A stretch of 64,000 bases of DNA, taken from positions 1 through 64,000 of the forward strand of contig CANJPX010000012.1 in NCBI GenBank assembly GCA_947476185.1, written 5' to 3'. The notes under the pieces are model-generated. The model saw only the letters and a list, made by a program, of their open reading frames with translations, ran no database searches and was not told the DNA's origin. Source of the stretch: Bacteroidota bacterium. Its GTDB lineage: Bacteria; Bacteroidota; Bacteroidia; 2-12-FULL-35-15. A program made the translations under genes and the position numbers. Below, one piece after another: positions 37,393-46,334 of the stretch (position 1 is its first letter; every line of letters begins with the position of its first letter).

Positions 37393-38682
37393 ATGAGAAA
37401 ACAAATTCTATTCATTTTACTATTCCTACCTATCATCACCTTCGCACAAACCAAAAGTGTTTTGATCATGAATGGTACTGCACATCTGGGCAACGATAGT
37501 GTTATTCAAAATTCAATTATTGGAATAAAAAACGGAAAAATAATTTTAGTCGCAGATGCAAAAACTGCGAATTTTGATAAGACAGCTTATGATGAAATTA
37601 TTGATGCGAAAGGGAAAAATATATACCCGGGGTTGATCGCTCCGAATTCAACATTAGGATTAACAGAAATAGAATCGGTAAGAGCAACAAATGATTTCAG
37701 AGAGGTGGGAACCACTTTGCCAAACATACGTTCATTGATCGCATACAATACCGATTCAAAGATCATTCCTACCGTTCGCAGTAATGGGGTTCTGCTTGCT
37801 CAAATCACTCCACGTGGCGGACTAATTTCCGGGACATCCAGTGTTGTTATTTTGGATGGCTGGAACTGGGAAGATGCTGCCTATAAAACGGATGATGGAG
37901 TTCATATTAATTGGCCAACAATTCAAGGTCGAAAATTTTTAGATGAAGACAATATTTTCCCGGGACCATTTGAAAAGAACAAAGATTATATTAAACAAAC
38001 AGCGGTTTTGAAAAAATTATTTGCAGATGCCAAAGCATATAATGAAACGGACGTTAAAGTGGAAACAAATCTTCGCTTTGAGGCAATGAAAGGATTATTC
38101 ACCGGGACACAAACATTATTCATCCATAGTAATGCCGTAAAAGAAATGGTAGAAGCGATCAATTTTGTAAAACAAAACAAGATCCAGAAGGTGGTGATCG
38201 TTGGAGGAAAAGATAGCTGGATGATAACCGATCTCTTAAAACAAAATAATATTTCTGTCATTATTTCACGCGTACACGATCTGCCAACCTATCAGGAAGA
38301 TGATGTTGACTTGCCATACAAACTTCCCTATTTGCTTCAGAAAGCCGGTGTGCTTTTTTGTTTAAATAACGAAGGAGATATGGAAGCAATGGGTGCCAGA
38401 AATTTACCATTTATGGCTGGAACAGCTGCCGCATATGGATTAACAAAAGAACAGGCATTGAGATCAGTTACATTAAATACGGCAAAAATACTTGGCATCG
38501 ATAAAACAACAGGAAGCATCGAAGTGGGAAAGGATGCTACTATATTTATTTCAACAGGAGATGCGTTGGATATGAAAAGCAATAATGTGGAAAGAGCATT
38601 TATAAAAGGAACCAATATAGACCTGAATACTGATCAAAATGATCTTTACGAAAAATACAAAAAGAAATACGGGATCAAATGA
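37393..38682 (+). CDS. Secreted amidohydrolase-like protein lacking the HxH metal motif
   Basis: 429 residues with a signal peptide cut near TFAQT (about 18). The fold outline is amidohydrolase: SVIQNSIIGIKNGKIILV, NIYPGLIAPNSTLGL where HxH is expected, and the closing TKEQALRSVTLNTAKILGID and GSIEVGKDATIFI. The position of the usual HxH reads APNST, so the metal site is not standard and the protein may be non-catalytic. It resembles the N-terminal half of the large gene upstream, which also lacks HxH, and probably works with it. Confidence 0.88.
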   Translation: MRKQILFILLFLPIITFAQTKSVLIMNGTAHLGNDSVIQNSIIGIKNGKIILVADAKTANFDKTAYDEIIDAKGKNIYPGLIAPNSTLGLTEIESVRATNDFREVGTTLPNIRSLIAYNTDSKIIPTVRSNGVLLAQITPRGGLISGTSSVVILDGWNWEDAAYKTDDGVHINWPTIQGRKFLDEDNIFPGPFEKNKDYIKQTAVLKKLFADAKAYNETDVKVETNLRFEAMKGLFTGTQTLFIHSNAVKEMVEAINFVKQNKIQKVVIVGGKDSWMITDLLKQNNISVIISRVHDLPTYQEDDVDLPYKLPYLLQKAGVLFCLNNEGDMEAMGARNLPFMAGTAAAYGLTKEQALRSVTLNTAKILGIDKTTGSIEVGKDATIFISTGDALDMKSNNVERAFIKGTNIDLNTDQNDLYEKYKKKYGIK

Positions 38683-38724
38683 TCAGGAAATTTCCAATTT
38701 AAAAATGAAGGTAATCAGAAATAA

Positions 38725-39699
38725 TCAAATATTAAATCCTAATTTTTCTCTTACGCGTTTTAAAGTAGCCTTTGCAATTACTCTTGCTTTATTTGCTCCA
38801 AGTTGTAATTTTTTATCCAACTCCTCACGGTTACTCATGTAATAATTATAGGTTTCCCGCTCCAATTTATATTTCTCTAAAAGCAATTCCAGTAAAGCTG
38901 TCTTCGCATGTCCGTAACCATAACCACCCTTCGAATAATTTTCACGCATTTCTGAGACCTGTGAATCGGAAGCGATCAATTTATACAAAGCAAACACATT
39001 GCAGGTATCCGGATTTTTAGGATCTTCTAATGGAGTCGCATCTGTAACAATGCTCATGATAATTTTTTTCAATTCCTTTTCAGAAAGAAAAATATTGATA
39101 AAATTGTTCAATGATTTACTCATTTTTTTGCCGTCAATACCCGGAATGAGCATGGTTGCTTCATTCACTTTCCCTTCAGGAACAACAAATACATCACCAT
39201 ATAAATTATTGAATTTCTCTGCAATATCTCGTGTCATTTCCAGATGTTGCATCTGATCTTTTCCGACAGGAACATACTGAGCATCATATAATATAATATC
39301 AGCAGCCATCAGAACAGGATAAGTGAATAATCCTGCGTTGACATCCGACAGTCGTTCTGATTTATCCTTAAAAGAGTGAGCATTGGCCAACATTGGAAAA
39401 GGAGTAAAACAATTCAAATACCATGTCAGTTCACAAACTTCTGTTACATCACTTTGCCGGTAAAAAATATTCTTGTCGGTATCGAAGCCAAAAGCAAGCC
39501 AAGTAGCTGCTACAGCATCTGTACTTTCCTTGATAAAAGCAGCATCCTTAATAGTGGTCAATGAATGGAGGTCGGCAATAAAAAAAAGCGACTCGTTTCC
39601 CGCCTGCTTCGACATTTCAATAGCAGGCACGATCGCGCCCAGAATATTTCCTAAATGTGGTATGTTCGTGCTTTGGACTCCGGTTAATATACGTGACAT
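38725..39699 (-). CDS. trpS: Tryptophanyl-tRNA synthetase
   Basis: 324 residues. Class I motifs IPHLGN (HIGH equivalent, near residue 15) and KKMSKS (about 196-201), with GVQSTN at the start and MAADIILYDAQYVPVGKDQMQHLEM in the middle in parts typical for TrpRS. It charges tRNA-Trp. Single gene, converging with the amidohydrolase-like gene and diverging from the acyltransferase gene. Confidence 0.97.
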   Translation of the reverse strand: MSRILTGVQSTNIPHLGNILGAIVPAIEMSKQAGNESLFFIADLHSLTTIKDAAFIKESTDAVAATWLAFGFDTDKNIFYRQSDVTEVCELTWYLNCFTPFPMLANAHSFKDKSERLSDVNAGLFTYPVLMAADIILYDAQYVPVGKDQMQHLEMTRDIAEKFNNLYGDVFVVPEGKVNEATMLIPGIDGKKMSKSLNNFINIFLSEKELKKIIMSIVTDATPLEDPKNPDTCNVFALYKLIASDSQVSEMRENYSKGGYGYGHAKTALLELLLEKYKLERETYNYYMSNREELDKKLQLGANKARVIAKATLKRVREKLGFNI

Positions 39700-39827
39700 T
39701 CGTTCGGTTGTTGGTTATTTGTAGCTGGTTGTTGAATATTTTCAAAATATAGTTTCGGACAATCTCCGTCAGAACACAGCTCAAATATACAGTTTATTTA
39801 AAACCAATAAAACACCTTAAAATTTCA

Positions 39828-39835
39828 TACATTTG
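39828..39835 (+). promoter_or_regulatory. -7 promoter box (TACATTTG) for the acyltransferase gene
   Basis: Exact TAnnTTTG match only 8 bases before the ATG, which would give a very short leader. Confidence 0.35.
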
Positions 39836-39843
39836 TTTTCCCG

Positions 39844-40611
39844 ATGAACTATTTGCTGATTATACCACGTGCCCTTTGGAAACTCTTTTTCATCCTCAAT
39901 TTTGCCTTGGGATTGATCTTACTTTATCCGATATTCTTTGTGTTGCTTTCAAAGCGCGATTGGTTTCCAATCGCATTCAAATTAAAAAAATTATGGGCGC
40001 GGTGGATACTTACTGTTCCCGGAATATTAATTGATATAAAAAGAGAAACTCCAGCTGAAAGCCTTCCACAACCTGCTGTATACTGTGCTAACCATGCCTC
40101 CTATTTAGATATTTCAATTGGCTATTTGCTGATCCCGAAATACTTTGTTTTTATGGGAAAACAAGAATTAGACAAAGCACCTTTGTTCCGTATCTTCTTT
40201 AAAAGAATGAACATCCTTGTAGACAGAAGCAGCAACATGTCGTCTCACAGAGCGTTTGTGCGGGCAGGAAACGAGATAGACAGAGGGCATAGCACCTTTT
40301 TGTATCCTGAAGGAGGGATTTCGAGTAATGGCAGATTAAGAGGGTTCAAGAATGGAGCATTTAAATTAGCTATCGAAAAACAAGTTCCAATTGTACCGAT
40401 AACCTATTTAAATAATTGGAAAATATTACAAAATGGCGGGTTTTTCAAATCGACCGGCAAACCGGGGATCTCAAAAGTTGTTGTCCATAAGCCAATTTCA
40501 ACTATTGGTTTGACAGAAAATGATTTAATATCTTTGCGTACGAAAGTTTATGAGATCATCAGACTTGAATTAGAAAAATACAATATTGCTGATTCAGCAG
40601 AAACGAAATAA
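39844..40611 (+). CDS. 1-acyl-sn-glycerol-3-phosphate acyltransferase (PlsC-like)
   Basis: 255 residues. N-terminal membrane helix (about 13-35), then the acyltransferase motif NHASYLD with the catalytic pair His84 and Asp89 (HX4D), and YPEGGIS as the phosphate-binding motif III. It adds the second acyl chain to lysophosphatidic acid at the inner membrane. The gene ends 3 bases before gatC, so the two are probably co-transcribed although unrelated in function. Confidence 0.93.
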   Translation: MNYLLIIPRALWKLFFILNFALGLILLYPIFFVLLSKRDWFPIAFKLKKLWARWILTVPGILIDIKRETPAESLPQPAVYCANHASYLDISIGYLLIPKYFVFMGKQELDKAPLFRIFFKRMNILVDRSSNMSSHRAFVRAGNEIDRGHSTFLYPEGGISSNGRLRGFKNGAFKLAIEKQVPIVPITYLNNWKILQNGGFFKSTGKPGISKVVVHKPISTIGLTENDLISLRTKVYEIIRLELEKYNIADSAETK

Positions 40612-40614
40612 ATA

Positions 40615-40914
40615 ATGAAAATGAAAATTGATAACGATACTGTAGATAAGATTGCTCATTTAGCACGTTTGGAATATGAGAATGAAGCAAAAGAGCAGAT
40701 CAAAAAGGATATGAATAATATGATCGGCTTTATTGAAAAACTCAATGAATTGGATACTTCAAATATAGAACCATTGATCTATATGAGTGATGAAGTGAAC
40801 TTATTGCGGGAAGATATTGTAAAACAAGAAATAACGCAGGATGAGGCATTAAAAAATTCTCCTAAGCATGATTCTGATTATTTCAAAGTACCGAAAGTGA
40901 TTGAAAAAGCATAG
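40615..40914 (+). CDS. gatC: Asp-tRNA(Asn)/Glu-tRNA(Gln) amidotransferase subunit C
   Basis: 99 residues, the normal size. It has the GatC outline: KIAHLARLEY near the start, MIGFIEKLNELDTSNIEPL in the middle and the DYFKVPKVIE end. It stabilises the GatA-GatB complex that makes Gln-tRNA or Asn-tRNA. gatA and gatB are not adjacent. An in-frame ATG at 40621 is an alternative start. Confidence 0.95.
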   Translation: MKMKIDNDTVDKIAHLARLEYENEAKEQIKKDMNNMIGFIEKLNELDTSNIEPLIYMSDEVNLLREDIVKQEITQDEALKNSPKHDSDYFKVPKVIEKA

Positions 40915-40944
40915 AAGAAGTATCTGAATTCATGTATTTGAAGA

Positions 40945-41352
40945 TCATAGTTTATTCAACTCGATCTTATTACCCAACAACCATTGACCATCTAAATTAT
41001 TACATCCCCAGAGCTTTAATTCGTATTTTATTTTTTTATTATCAGTAATAGTTATAAAAATATCTGCCTTTTCTTTATACTTTTCATCACCATCCTTCAA
41101 GACAGCTCTCGTAGAAGAGCTTAATACAGAACCTTTCAGAGGCTTCAGATCATTCGAATAGATCTCCTTTAATTTTTCCAATATTTCAGTTTGTTCTTTT
41201 GGATCAGAAGGAATAAGCTTTTTTAATTTTTCTTCATTATAATTTAAAAGAGAATTAATAAAGGCTTTACTGAATTCCTGTGGAGTTCCTTGTCCGAATA
41301 TTTTTCCGGAAACGGGAAGTAAAAAAAGTAAAATCAGAAATATGTTTTTCAT
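40945..41352 (-). CDS. Small secreted protein of unknown function
   Basis: 135 residues with a signal peptide cut near KIFGQ (about 21). The mature part resembles in layout small alpha/beta proteins of the NTF2/DUF4878 kind (a helix with AFINSLLNYNEEKLKKLIP, then strands ending GQWLLGNKIEL), but I cannot name the family. It lies 41 bases after hemB and may be on the haem transcript. Confidence 0.72.
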   Translation of the reverse strand: MKNIFLILLFLLPVSGKIFGQGTPQEFSKAFINSLLNYNEEKLKKLIPSDPKEQTEILEKLKEIYSNDLKPLKGSVLSSSTRAVLKDGDEKYKEKADIFITITDNKKIKYELKLWGCNNLDGQWLLGNKIELNKL

Positions 41353-41393
41353 TGTTTTTTAGTCTGCAGACAAGAAATCTGCATATCAATAAA

Positions 41394-42365
41394 TTACAAC
41401 CATCCTTTTTCCAAAATATCTTTAGTGTGATAGGTAATAATAATGTTCGCTCCTGCTCTCGCAAAAGAATGCATGTTTTCCATTACGATCTTCTGTTCAT
41501 CTATCCAGCCATTTGCAACAGCCGCCTTTACCATAGAATATTCACCAGATACATTGTAACAAGCGATCGGTAAAAGTGTATTTTGACGCAAATTAAAAAT
41601 CACATCCATGTATGCCAAAGCCGGTTTCACCATTAAAATATCTGCTCCTTCGGCTTCATCCAGCAAACCTTCCACCATTGATTCATTACCATTTCTATGA
41701 TCCATTTGATAGGATTTACGATCACCTTTTTGCGGAGCAGAATTGGCTGCTTCACGGAAAGGTCCATAATATGCAGAAGCATACTTAATAGAATAAGACA
41801 TGATCGCCGTATTTTCAAAACCGTTTTTATCTAACAATTCTCGCATTGCCTTTATCCGCCCATCCATCATATCACTTGGTGCCACCATATCCGCACCAGC
41901 TTGTGCGTGAGCCAAGGCCATTTTCGCAAGCACTTCCACTGATGAGTCGTTGTGAACATATTCATCATGAAGAATTCCGCAATGCCCGTGCGTTGTATAA
42001 GCGCAAACACAAACATCAGTGATCACATATAAACTTTCTCCGAACTTTTCTTTCAGCGCTTTTACTGCTTTCACAACAATAGAATTGTTGCTGAATGAAG
42101 AACTTGCATCTTCCGTTTTTTGTTCACCAACTCCAAATAATAATATTTTGTTGATGCCGACTTTCATACCTTTCTCAACATCCTTCAGTAATTCATCAAC
42201 TGAATAATGATTAATACCGGGCATTGCATCGATCGGATGCACAACATTTTTTCCATCCACTACAAAATAGGGATAGATGAACATGTCTTTTGAAAGCCTT
42301 GTTTCTGCAACCATTTCACGTACGATTGCATTTTTTCTGAGTCTGCGAGGGCGTTGTGTCAACAT
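41394..42365 (-). CDS. hemB: Porphobilinogen synthase (delta-aminolevulinic acid dehydratase)
   Basis: 323 residues from ATG 42365, where the family start (MLTQRPRRLRKN) begins; an in-frame ATG at 42422 would add 19 residues. The Schiff-base lysine segment MVKPALAY and the second lysine region MSYSIKYASAYYGPFREA are present. The cysteine-rich stretch DVCVCAYTTHGHCG marks the zinc-dependent type. It joins two 5-aminolevulinate molecules into porphobilinogen. It is the third haem gene in the order hemA, hemCD, hemB on this strand. Confidence 0.96.
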   Translation of the reverse strand: MLTQRPRRLRKNAIVREMVAETRLSKDMFIYPYFVVDGKNVVHPIDAMPGINHYSVDELLKDVEKGMKVGINKILLFGVGEQKTEDASSSFSNNSIVVKAVKALKEKFGESLYVITDVCVCAYTTHGHCGILHDEYVHNDSSVEVLAKMALAHAQAGADMVAPSDMMDGRIKAMRELLDKNGFENTAIMSYSIKYASAYYGPFREAANSAPQKGDRKSYQMDHRNGNESMVEGLLDEAEGADILMVKPALAYMDVIFNLRQNTLLPIACYNVSGEYSMVKAAVANGWIDEQKIVMENMHSFARAGANIIITYHTKDILEKGWL

Positions 42366-42502
42366 ATACTTTTTTGTATTATCGGAAAGAACATTTTCAT
42401 GATTGTCATGATAAATTCTCATCCATTATTTTGTTTTTTTTCTTAACTATATAAAATATTTTTTTCTTTCAGATCATAAAGATAATGAAAATCTGTCTTC
42501 TA

Positions 42503-44062
42503 TCAGATCCCGAAAACTGCCTCCGACAAACCAACTTCATCAAATGATGCTGGTAGAATACAATTTTCAACTCCATGCTCTGCTAATTTTTTCTCTGTTG
42601 ACTTCCCAATGGCGATCACCTTTTGTGATGGGGCAATTTTTCCTTTTTCAAAAAAAGAATCCACATTCGAAGGACTAGTAAAAACAAGAATTTCTGAATC
42701 CGGCAATTTTGCATTTTCCTTTTTTACTGTTTCATAAACGATCAGATCGGTTAATTTGGAAACATCTTCAAACTGTTGTTGGATTGTCCGTATTCCACCT
42801 TTTGCCTGAGGAAACAAGACTGTTTCGGCACCTACTGTTTTTGCAAACTTTTTCCCGACTACTTTTGTGTCATTAACAGAACCAACAAAAGCTGCATTCC
42901 TGTTGTGTTTTTTTAATTGTTGTTCCGTTGATCTTCCAATAACACCAAATTTTGTTTTTGTTTTCAATTCAGGGTTCTGAATAAAAAAGTGGTCAATGGC
43001 ATTTGCACTTGCGAAAAACACCCAATCTGTATGCGGAACAGAAGACATAGTTATTTTTTTTGTTTCAATGAATGAAACACCTTGTACCTTATAACCATTA
43101 CCTTCTAAAACATTTTTAAAGAATGAATCTTCTTTTAAGTCGCGCGTGATTAGCACAGACGTTCCTTTTATTGCATTCAGTCTGTTCACAATTTTTTGGG
43201 CGAAACCATCACTCGTAAAAGATTCAAAATACAAACGTTTCGGCATACTGTCCCAGGAATCAGATTTCGAGGTCCACACTTTAAATTTATTATCTTCCTT
43301 TATGCAAAACACACCTAATGGAAGCTGACAACCACCATCAAAGAGGTTCAAAATTTTACGCTCGATACCGATCGTGTCTTCAACTTTTTCGGAATTTAAT
43401 TTATTGATGTATTCGAATAATTCGTGATCATCCTCTCTTATCTGCAATCCTAAAACTCCTTGAGCGGGAGCAGGAATAAACTCTTTAGGATCCAATCGTA
43501 TGACTTTGAATTCACTCAGGTCGATATGCAAGCGCTCCACTCCTGCTGCTGCAAGCATGATTGCTTCATATTTTTTATCGCGTAATTTCTGAATACGTGT
43601 TGGGACATTCCCGCGCAGTTCTTCGATTTTTACATCTTTTCTGAATGCCAACAATTGTGATTTTCTTCTAGCTGAAGAAGTTCCAATGATTGCATTTTTT
43701 TTAAACGAAAATTTTTGTGAATTGTCGACACACTCTTTTCTGATCAATATTAATTCAGCGGCATCTTCACGTTCCGAAACAGCCGCAATCTTTAAACCTT
43801 CCGGAGAAACAGTTGGAAGATCTTTGTGGGAATGGACAGCCAGATCGATCTCCTTTTTTGATAAGGCATCTTCGATCTCTTTTGTAAAAAAACCTTTTCC
43901 TTCAAGTTTATCAAAACTCAGATCCTGAATTGCATCACCCTGAGTGGTAATAATTTTTATTTCCGCAGTTAATCCTAATTTCTGAACTTTTCTTAGAACA
44001 TAATTGGCTTGCCACAGCGCCAAATCACTTCCTCTTGAGCCAATAATAATTTTTCTTTCCAT
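42503..44062 (-). CDS. hemC: Fused hydroxymethylbilane synthase / uroporphyrinogen-III synthase
   Basis: 519 residues, about 210 longer than HemC alone. Residues 1 to about 300 are HemC: IIGSRGSDLALWQAN, HSHKDLPT, GTSSARRKSQL, and the dipyrromethane-cofactor Cys245 in FDGGCQLPLG. Residues about 303-519 are a HemD domain starting SVLITRDLKEDSFF, with the typical SANAIDHFF and VFTSPSNVDSFF segments. The protein can turn porphobilinogen into the linear tetrapyrrole and then close ring III in one chain. It follows hemA, separated by a terminator-like hairpin. Confidence 0.95.
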   Translation of the reverse strand: MERKIIIGSRGSDLALWQANYVLRKVQKLGLTAEIKIITTQGDAIQDLSFDKLEGKGFFTKEIEDALSKKEIDLAVHSHKDLPTVSPEGLKIAAVSEREDAAELILIRKECVDNSQKFSFKKNAIIGTSSARRKSQLLAFRKDVKIEELRGNVPTRIQKLRDKKYEAIMLAAAGVERLHIDLSEFKVIRLDPKEFIPAPAQGVLGLQIREDDHELFEYINKLNSEKVEDTIGIERKILNLFDGGCQLPLGVFCIKEDNKFKVWTSKSDSWDSMPKRLYFESFTSDGFAQKIVNRLNAIKGTSVLITRDLKEDSFFKNVLEGNGYKVQGVSFIETKKITMSSVPHTDWVFFASANAIDHFFIQNPELKTKTKFGVIGRSTEQQLKKHNRNAAFVGSVNDTKVVGKKFAKTVGAETVLFPQAKGGIRTIQQQFEDVSKLTDLIVYETVKKENAKLPDSEILVFTSPSNVDSFFEKGKIAPSQKVIAIGKSTEKKLAEHGVENCILPASFDEVGLSEAVFGI

Positions 44063-44095
44063 TTATTTTTTATCCTGAATATAGTAGTGAAAATA

Positions 44096-44113
44096 AAAGC
44101 CCTTTCGGGCTTT
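44096..44113 (-). terminator. Hairpin between hemA and hemCD
   Basis: Stem AAAGCCC/GGGCTTT with loop of four; on the minus strand it is followed by TATTTT. It lies 5 bases after the hemA stop. It may end or lower transcription before hemCD. Confidence 0.75.
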
Positions 44114-44118
44114 AGTGA

Positions 44119-45354
44119 TTATTTTGATTTAGCATCTTCTATTAAAATATCTTTCGCCATCTTCATGGGAACGCTGATGTATTTCTTTTCCATATATGCT
44201 AAAATTTTGTCGAGTACTTCTTTAGAATGCACATCCAGGTTTTCAAGATCTTTTGCAAAAACCTCATTTGCTATTACGCGGATCTCTTTCACCTTTTTAG
44301 GAACTTCGCTCATTGCCAATTCCACTTTACGAGTTTTCAAGATCTGTTTTAATTCATCAATACTTTTTTCAATGATTGCCTTGCAAGCACCCATTTCCTG
44401 TTCGCGGGATAATAAATTTTCTTTCGCTACCTCTTGCAAATTACTAATTGCAATTAAATTAACATCATAGTTATTTAATATTTCCGCATCAAGATCATTT
44501 GGAATTGCTAAGTCGATCACCACTTTTTTAGATCTGTCGTTACCAACTAAATTTTTATATAACTCAGGAGTGATAACACTTTCTGAAGAGCCGGTGCAAG
44601 TGACAATTACATCAAAACCTTCTTTAAAATCTTTTAATTCAGAAAGAGGAAAAGCTTTTCCCTTAATTTCTTCCGCTAATTTTTGTGCGTTAGCAAGCGT
44701 ACGGTTAAAGACAGTAAAGTTCGAAAACTGGTGTTTTGTAAGGTATTTCGCCATTGTGCTGTTTGTAACACCTGAACCGATAATTAAAAAACGAGCATCT
44801 TGTTTCACGTTAAGATCACGTAATTTACGGTAAGCTAAAGAAACAACTGAAACCGGATTCTTTGCAATATTGGTATGTGTATAAACATCCTTAGCCACTT
44901 CGATCGTTTTCTTTATTACCAAACGTATCATATCTCCTGTAAGACCATGAGCATCACATTTATCATATGCATTCCGAACCTGCGTAATAATTTCACGTTC
45001 ACCAACAACTAAGGAATCGATAGAAGATGCGACACTGAACTCATGGTGCAATGCTTCATCGCCAACGAAAACCTTTGCATTGTCAACAGCCCAGCTGATA
45101 TCATTTGTATTCCATGCGGGATCAAAAGCGGTAAAGAATTTTTTAAGGAAAGAGGAGTCAATCGCCTCAATTGTTGACAGCATAAATTCTACACGATTAC
45201 ATGTAGAAAGATAAAGCAACTCGTCAATATTAAGATTAGATTTTAAAGAATCGAAACGCTCTTTCACTTGAGTTTCATCAATGTGAAGCTTACCGATATC
45301 TTTGATATCGATATTTTTGTGCGTGAATGCTATAATTTTAAACTTGCTCAACAT
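44119..45354 (-). CDS. hemA: Glutamyl-tRNA reductase
   Basis: 411 residues. The catalytic Cys52 sits in LYLSTCNRVEF, followed by GEREIITQVRNAY, the NADP-binding region FLIIGSGVTNSTMAKYL and DLAIPNDLD. It makes glutamate-1-semialdehyde from Glu-tRNA, the committed step of C5-pathway haem synthesis. It is the first of three haem genes on the minus strand; the gene for glutamate-1-semialdehyde aminotransferase is not in the window. Confidence 0.97.
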   Translation of the reverse strand: MLSKFKIIAFTHKNIDIKDIGKLHIDETQVKERFDSLKSNLNIDELLYLSTCNRVEFMLSTIEAIDSSFLKKFFTAFDPAWNTNDISWAVDNAKVFVGDEALHHEFSVASSIDSLVVGEREIITQVRNAYDKCDAHGLTGDMIRLVIKKTIEVAKDVYTHTNIAKNPVSVVSLAYRKLRDLNVKQDARFLIIGSGVTNSTMAKYLTKHQFSNFTVFNRTLANAQKLAEEIKGKAFPLSELKDFKEGFDVIVTCTGSSESVITPELYKNLVGNDRSKKVVIDLAIPNDLDAEILNNYDVNLIAISNLQEVAKENLLSREQEMGACKAIIEKSIDELKQILKTRKVELAMSEVPKKVKEIRVIANEVFAKDLENLDVHSKEVLDKILAYMEKKYISVPMKMAKDILIEDAKSK

Positions 45355-45786
45355 AATCTTTTGTTTTACACAACAAATTTGGGAATCAAATGCTATATTA
45401 TTGTCACACTAGTGTCAGAGCGCTTAATTAGAAAGATTATAAATAAAAGGGGCGTTTTGGGGGACAAAAAATCACGCATTTGGAGGAAAATGTTTTTTTA
45501 AATCCTCTATAAAAAAATTAGTACAGGATGGCTTTCGGGTATTCCAAAATCAAGAAAGCGAAAGTTTCGAAAATTCCGCTTTTTAAGTAAATTTTGGAGG
45601 TTTTTAGACAAAAATGGAGGTTTTTCCCAAAAAAAGAACCTAATTATTCTACTTTTTCAGCTTTTCCCAAATTGACAAAAATTACAATATCCGATTTTCC
45701 TTAAAATGAGGGGCTTTAATCTCGAGTGTATTCGGGCAACAAAAACGGGCAGCCCTTATTATTATTAACATTTATTTGTGAATTAT
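45355..45786. other. Gene-free region between hemA and the rplM promoter
   Basis: About 430 bases of AT-rich sequence with no credible reading frame. It contains a 10-bp perfect palindrome (ACACTAGTGT, 45406-45415) 52 bases upstream of hemA, and three TGGAGG words (45481, 45595, 45615), the last two inside a near-repeat TGGAGGTTTTT. It must hold the hemA promoter, but no exact TAnnTTTG box was found there. Confidence 0.6.
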
Positions 45787-45817
45787 TTTGTTAGAAATAA
45801 AAATGTGCTTATCTTCG
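45787..45817 (+). promoter_or_regulatory. Promoter of the rplM operon
   Basis: TTTG at 45787-45790, then exactly 19 bases, then TATCTTCG at 45810-45817. This fits the Bacteroidota -33/-7 arrangement with one mismatch in the -7 box. The predicted transcript start is about 45823, some 50 bases before the rplM GTG. Confidence 0.65.
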
Positions 45818-45818
45818 C

Positions 45819-45842
45819 GTCCCGTTTTAAGAAAAACAGGAC
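45819..45842 (+). promoter_or_regulatory. Candidate ribosomal-protein leader hairpin before rplM
   Basis: GTCCCGTTTT and AAAACAGGAC can pair with one mismatch around a four-base loop. The predicted transcript start falls inside the left arm, which leaves at least CCxGTTTT/AAAACxGG. L13 leaders that bind L13 are known in other bacteria; a role here is inference. Confidence 0.4.
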
Positions 45843-45874
45843 AATTTTAGTACATAAATTAATATTTAAATACA

Positions 45875-46330
45875 GTGGAAGCAATAAGTTACAAAACGGT
45901 TTCAGCAAGTAAAGAAACTGTTACAAAAGGGTGGATCTTAATAGATGCAGAGAACGAGGTATTAGGTCGTTTAGCGTCAAAAGTAGCCTATGTTTTAAGA
46001 GGAAAAGATAAAGTTAACTTCACTCCTCACGTTGATACCGGTGACAATGTGATCATCATCAATGCAGAGAAGATCAAATTAACTGGAAACAAAGTTTCTG
46101 AAAAAGAATACGTTCGTCACACTGGTTACCCAGGCGGACAACGTTTTGCTACTCCTAAATTGTTGTTTACTAAAAAACCGACAGAGGTTATTAGAATGGC
46201 AGTGAGTGGTATGTTACCTAAAAACAAATTGGGTGATGCTTTGAGAAAGAATGTATTCATTTATGCAGGTGCAGAACATCCACATGCAGCTCAACAACCA
46301 AAAGAAATCAAATTAAATACAATTAAATAA
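45875..46330 (+). CDS. rplM: 50S ribosomal protein L13
   Basis: 151 residues. Starts with GTG at 45875; the family match (SYKTVSASKETVTKGWILIDAENEVLGRLAS, seen in parts) begins at once. GKDKVNFTPHVDTGD and the GMLPKNKLG segment are typical. First gene of rplM-rpsI, followed after 4 bases by rpsI. Confidence 0.98.
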   Translation: MEAISYKTVSASKETVTKGWILIDAENEVLGRLASKVAYVLRGKDKVNFTPHVDTGDNVIIINAEKIKLTGNKVSEKEYVRHTGYPGGQRFATPKLLFTKKPTEVIRMAVSGMLPKNKLGDALRKNVFIYAGAEHPHAAQQPKEIKLNTIK

Positions 46331-46334
46331 GAAA

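Noticed and set aside
44087-44470. 127-codon open frame on the plus strand opposite hemA
   Set aside because: Ser/Phe/Thr-rich product typical of an antisense shadow; hemA has intact motifs on the other strand.
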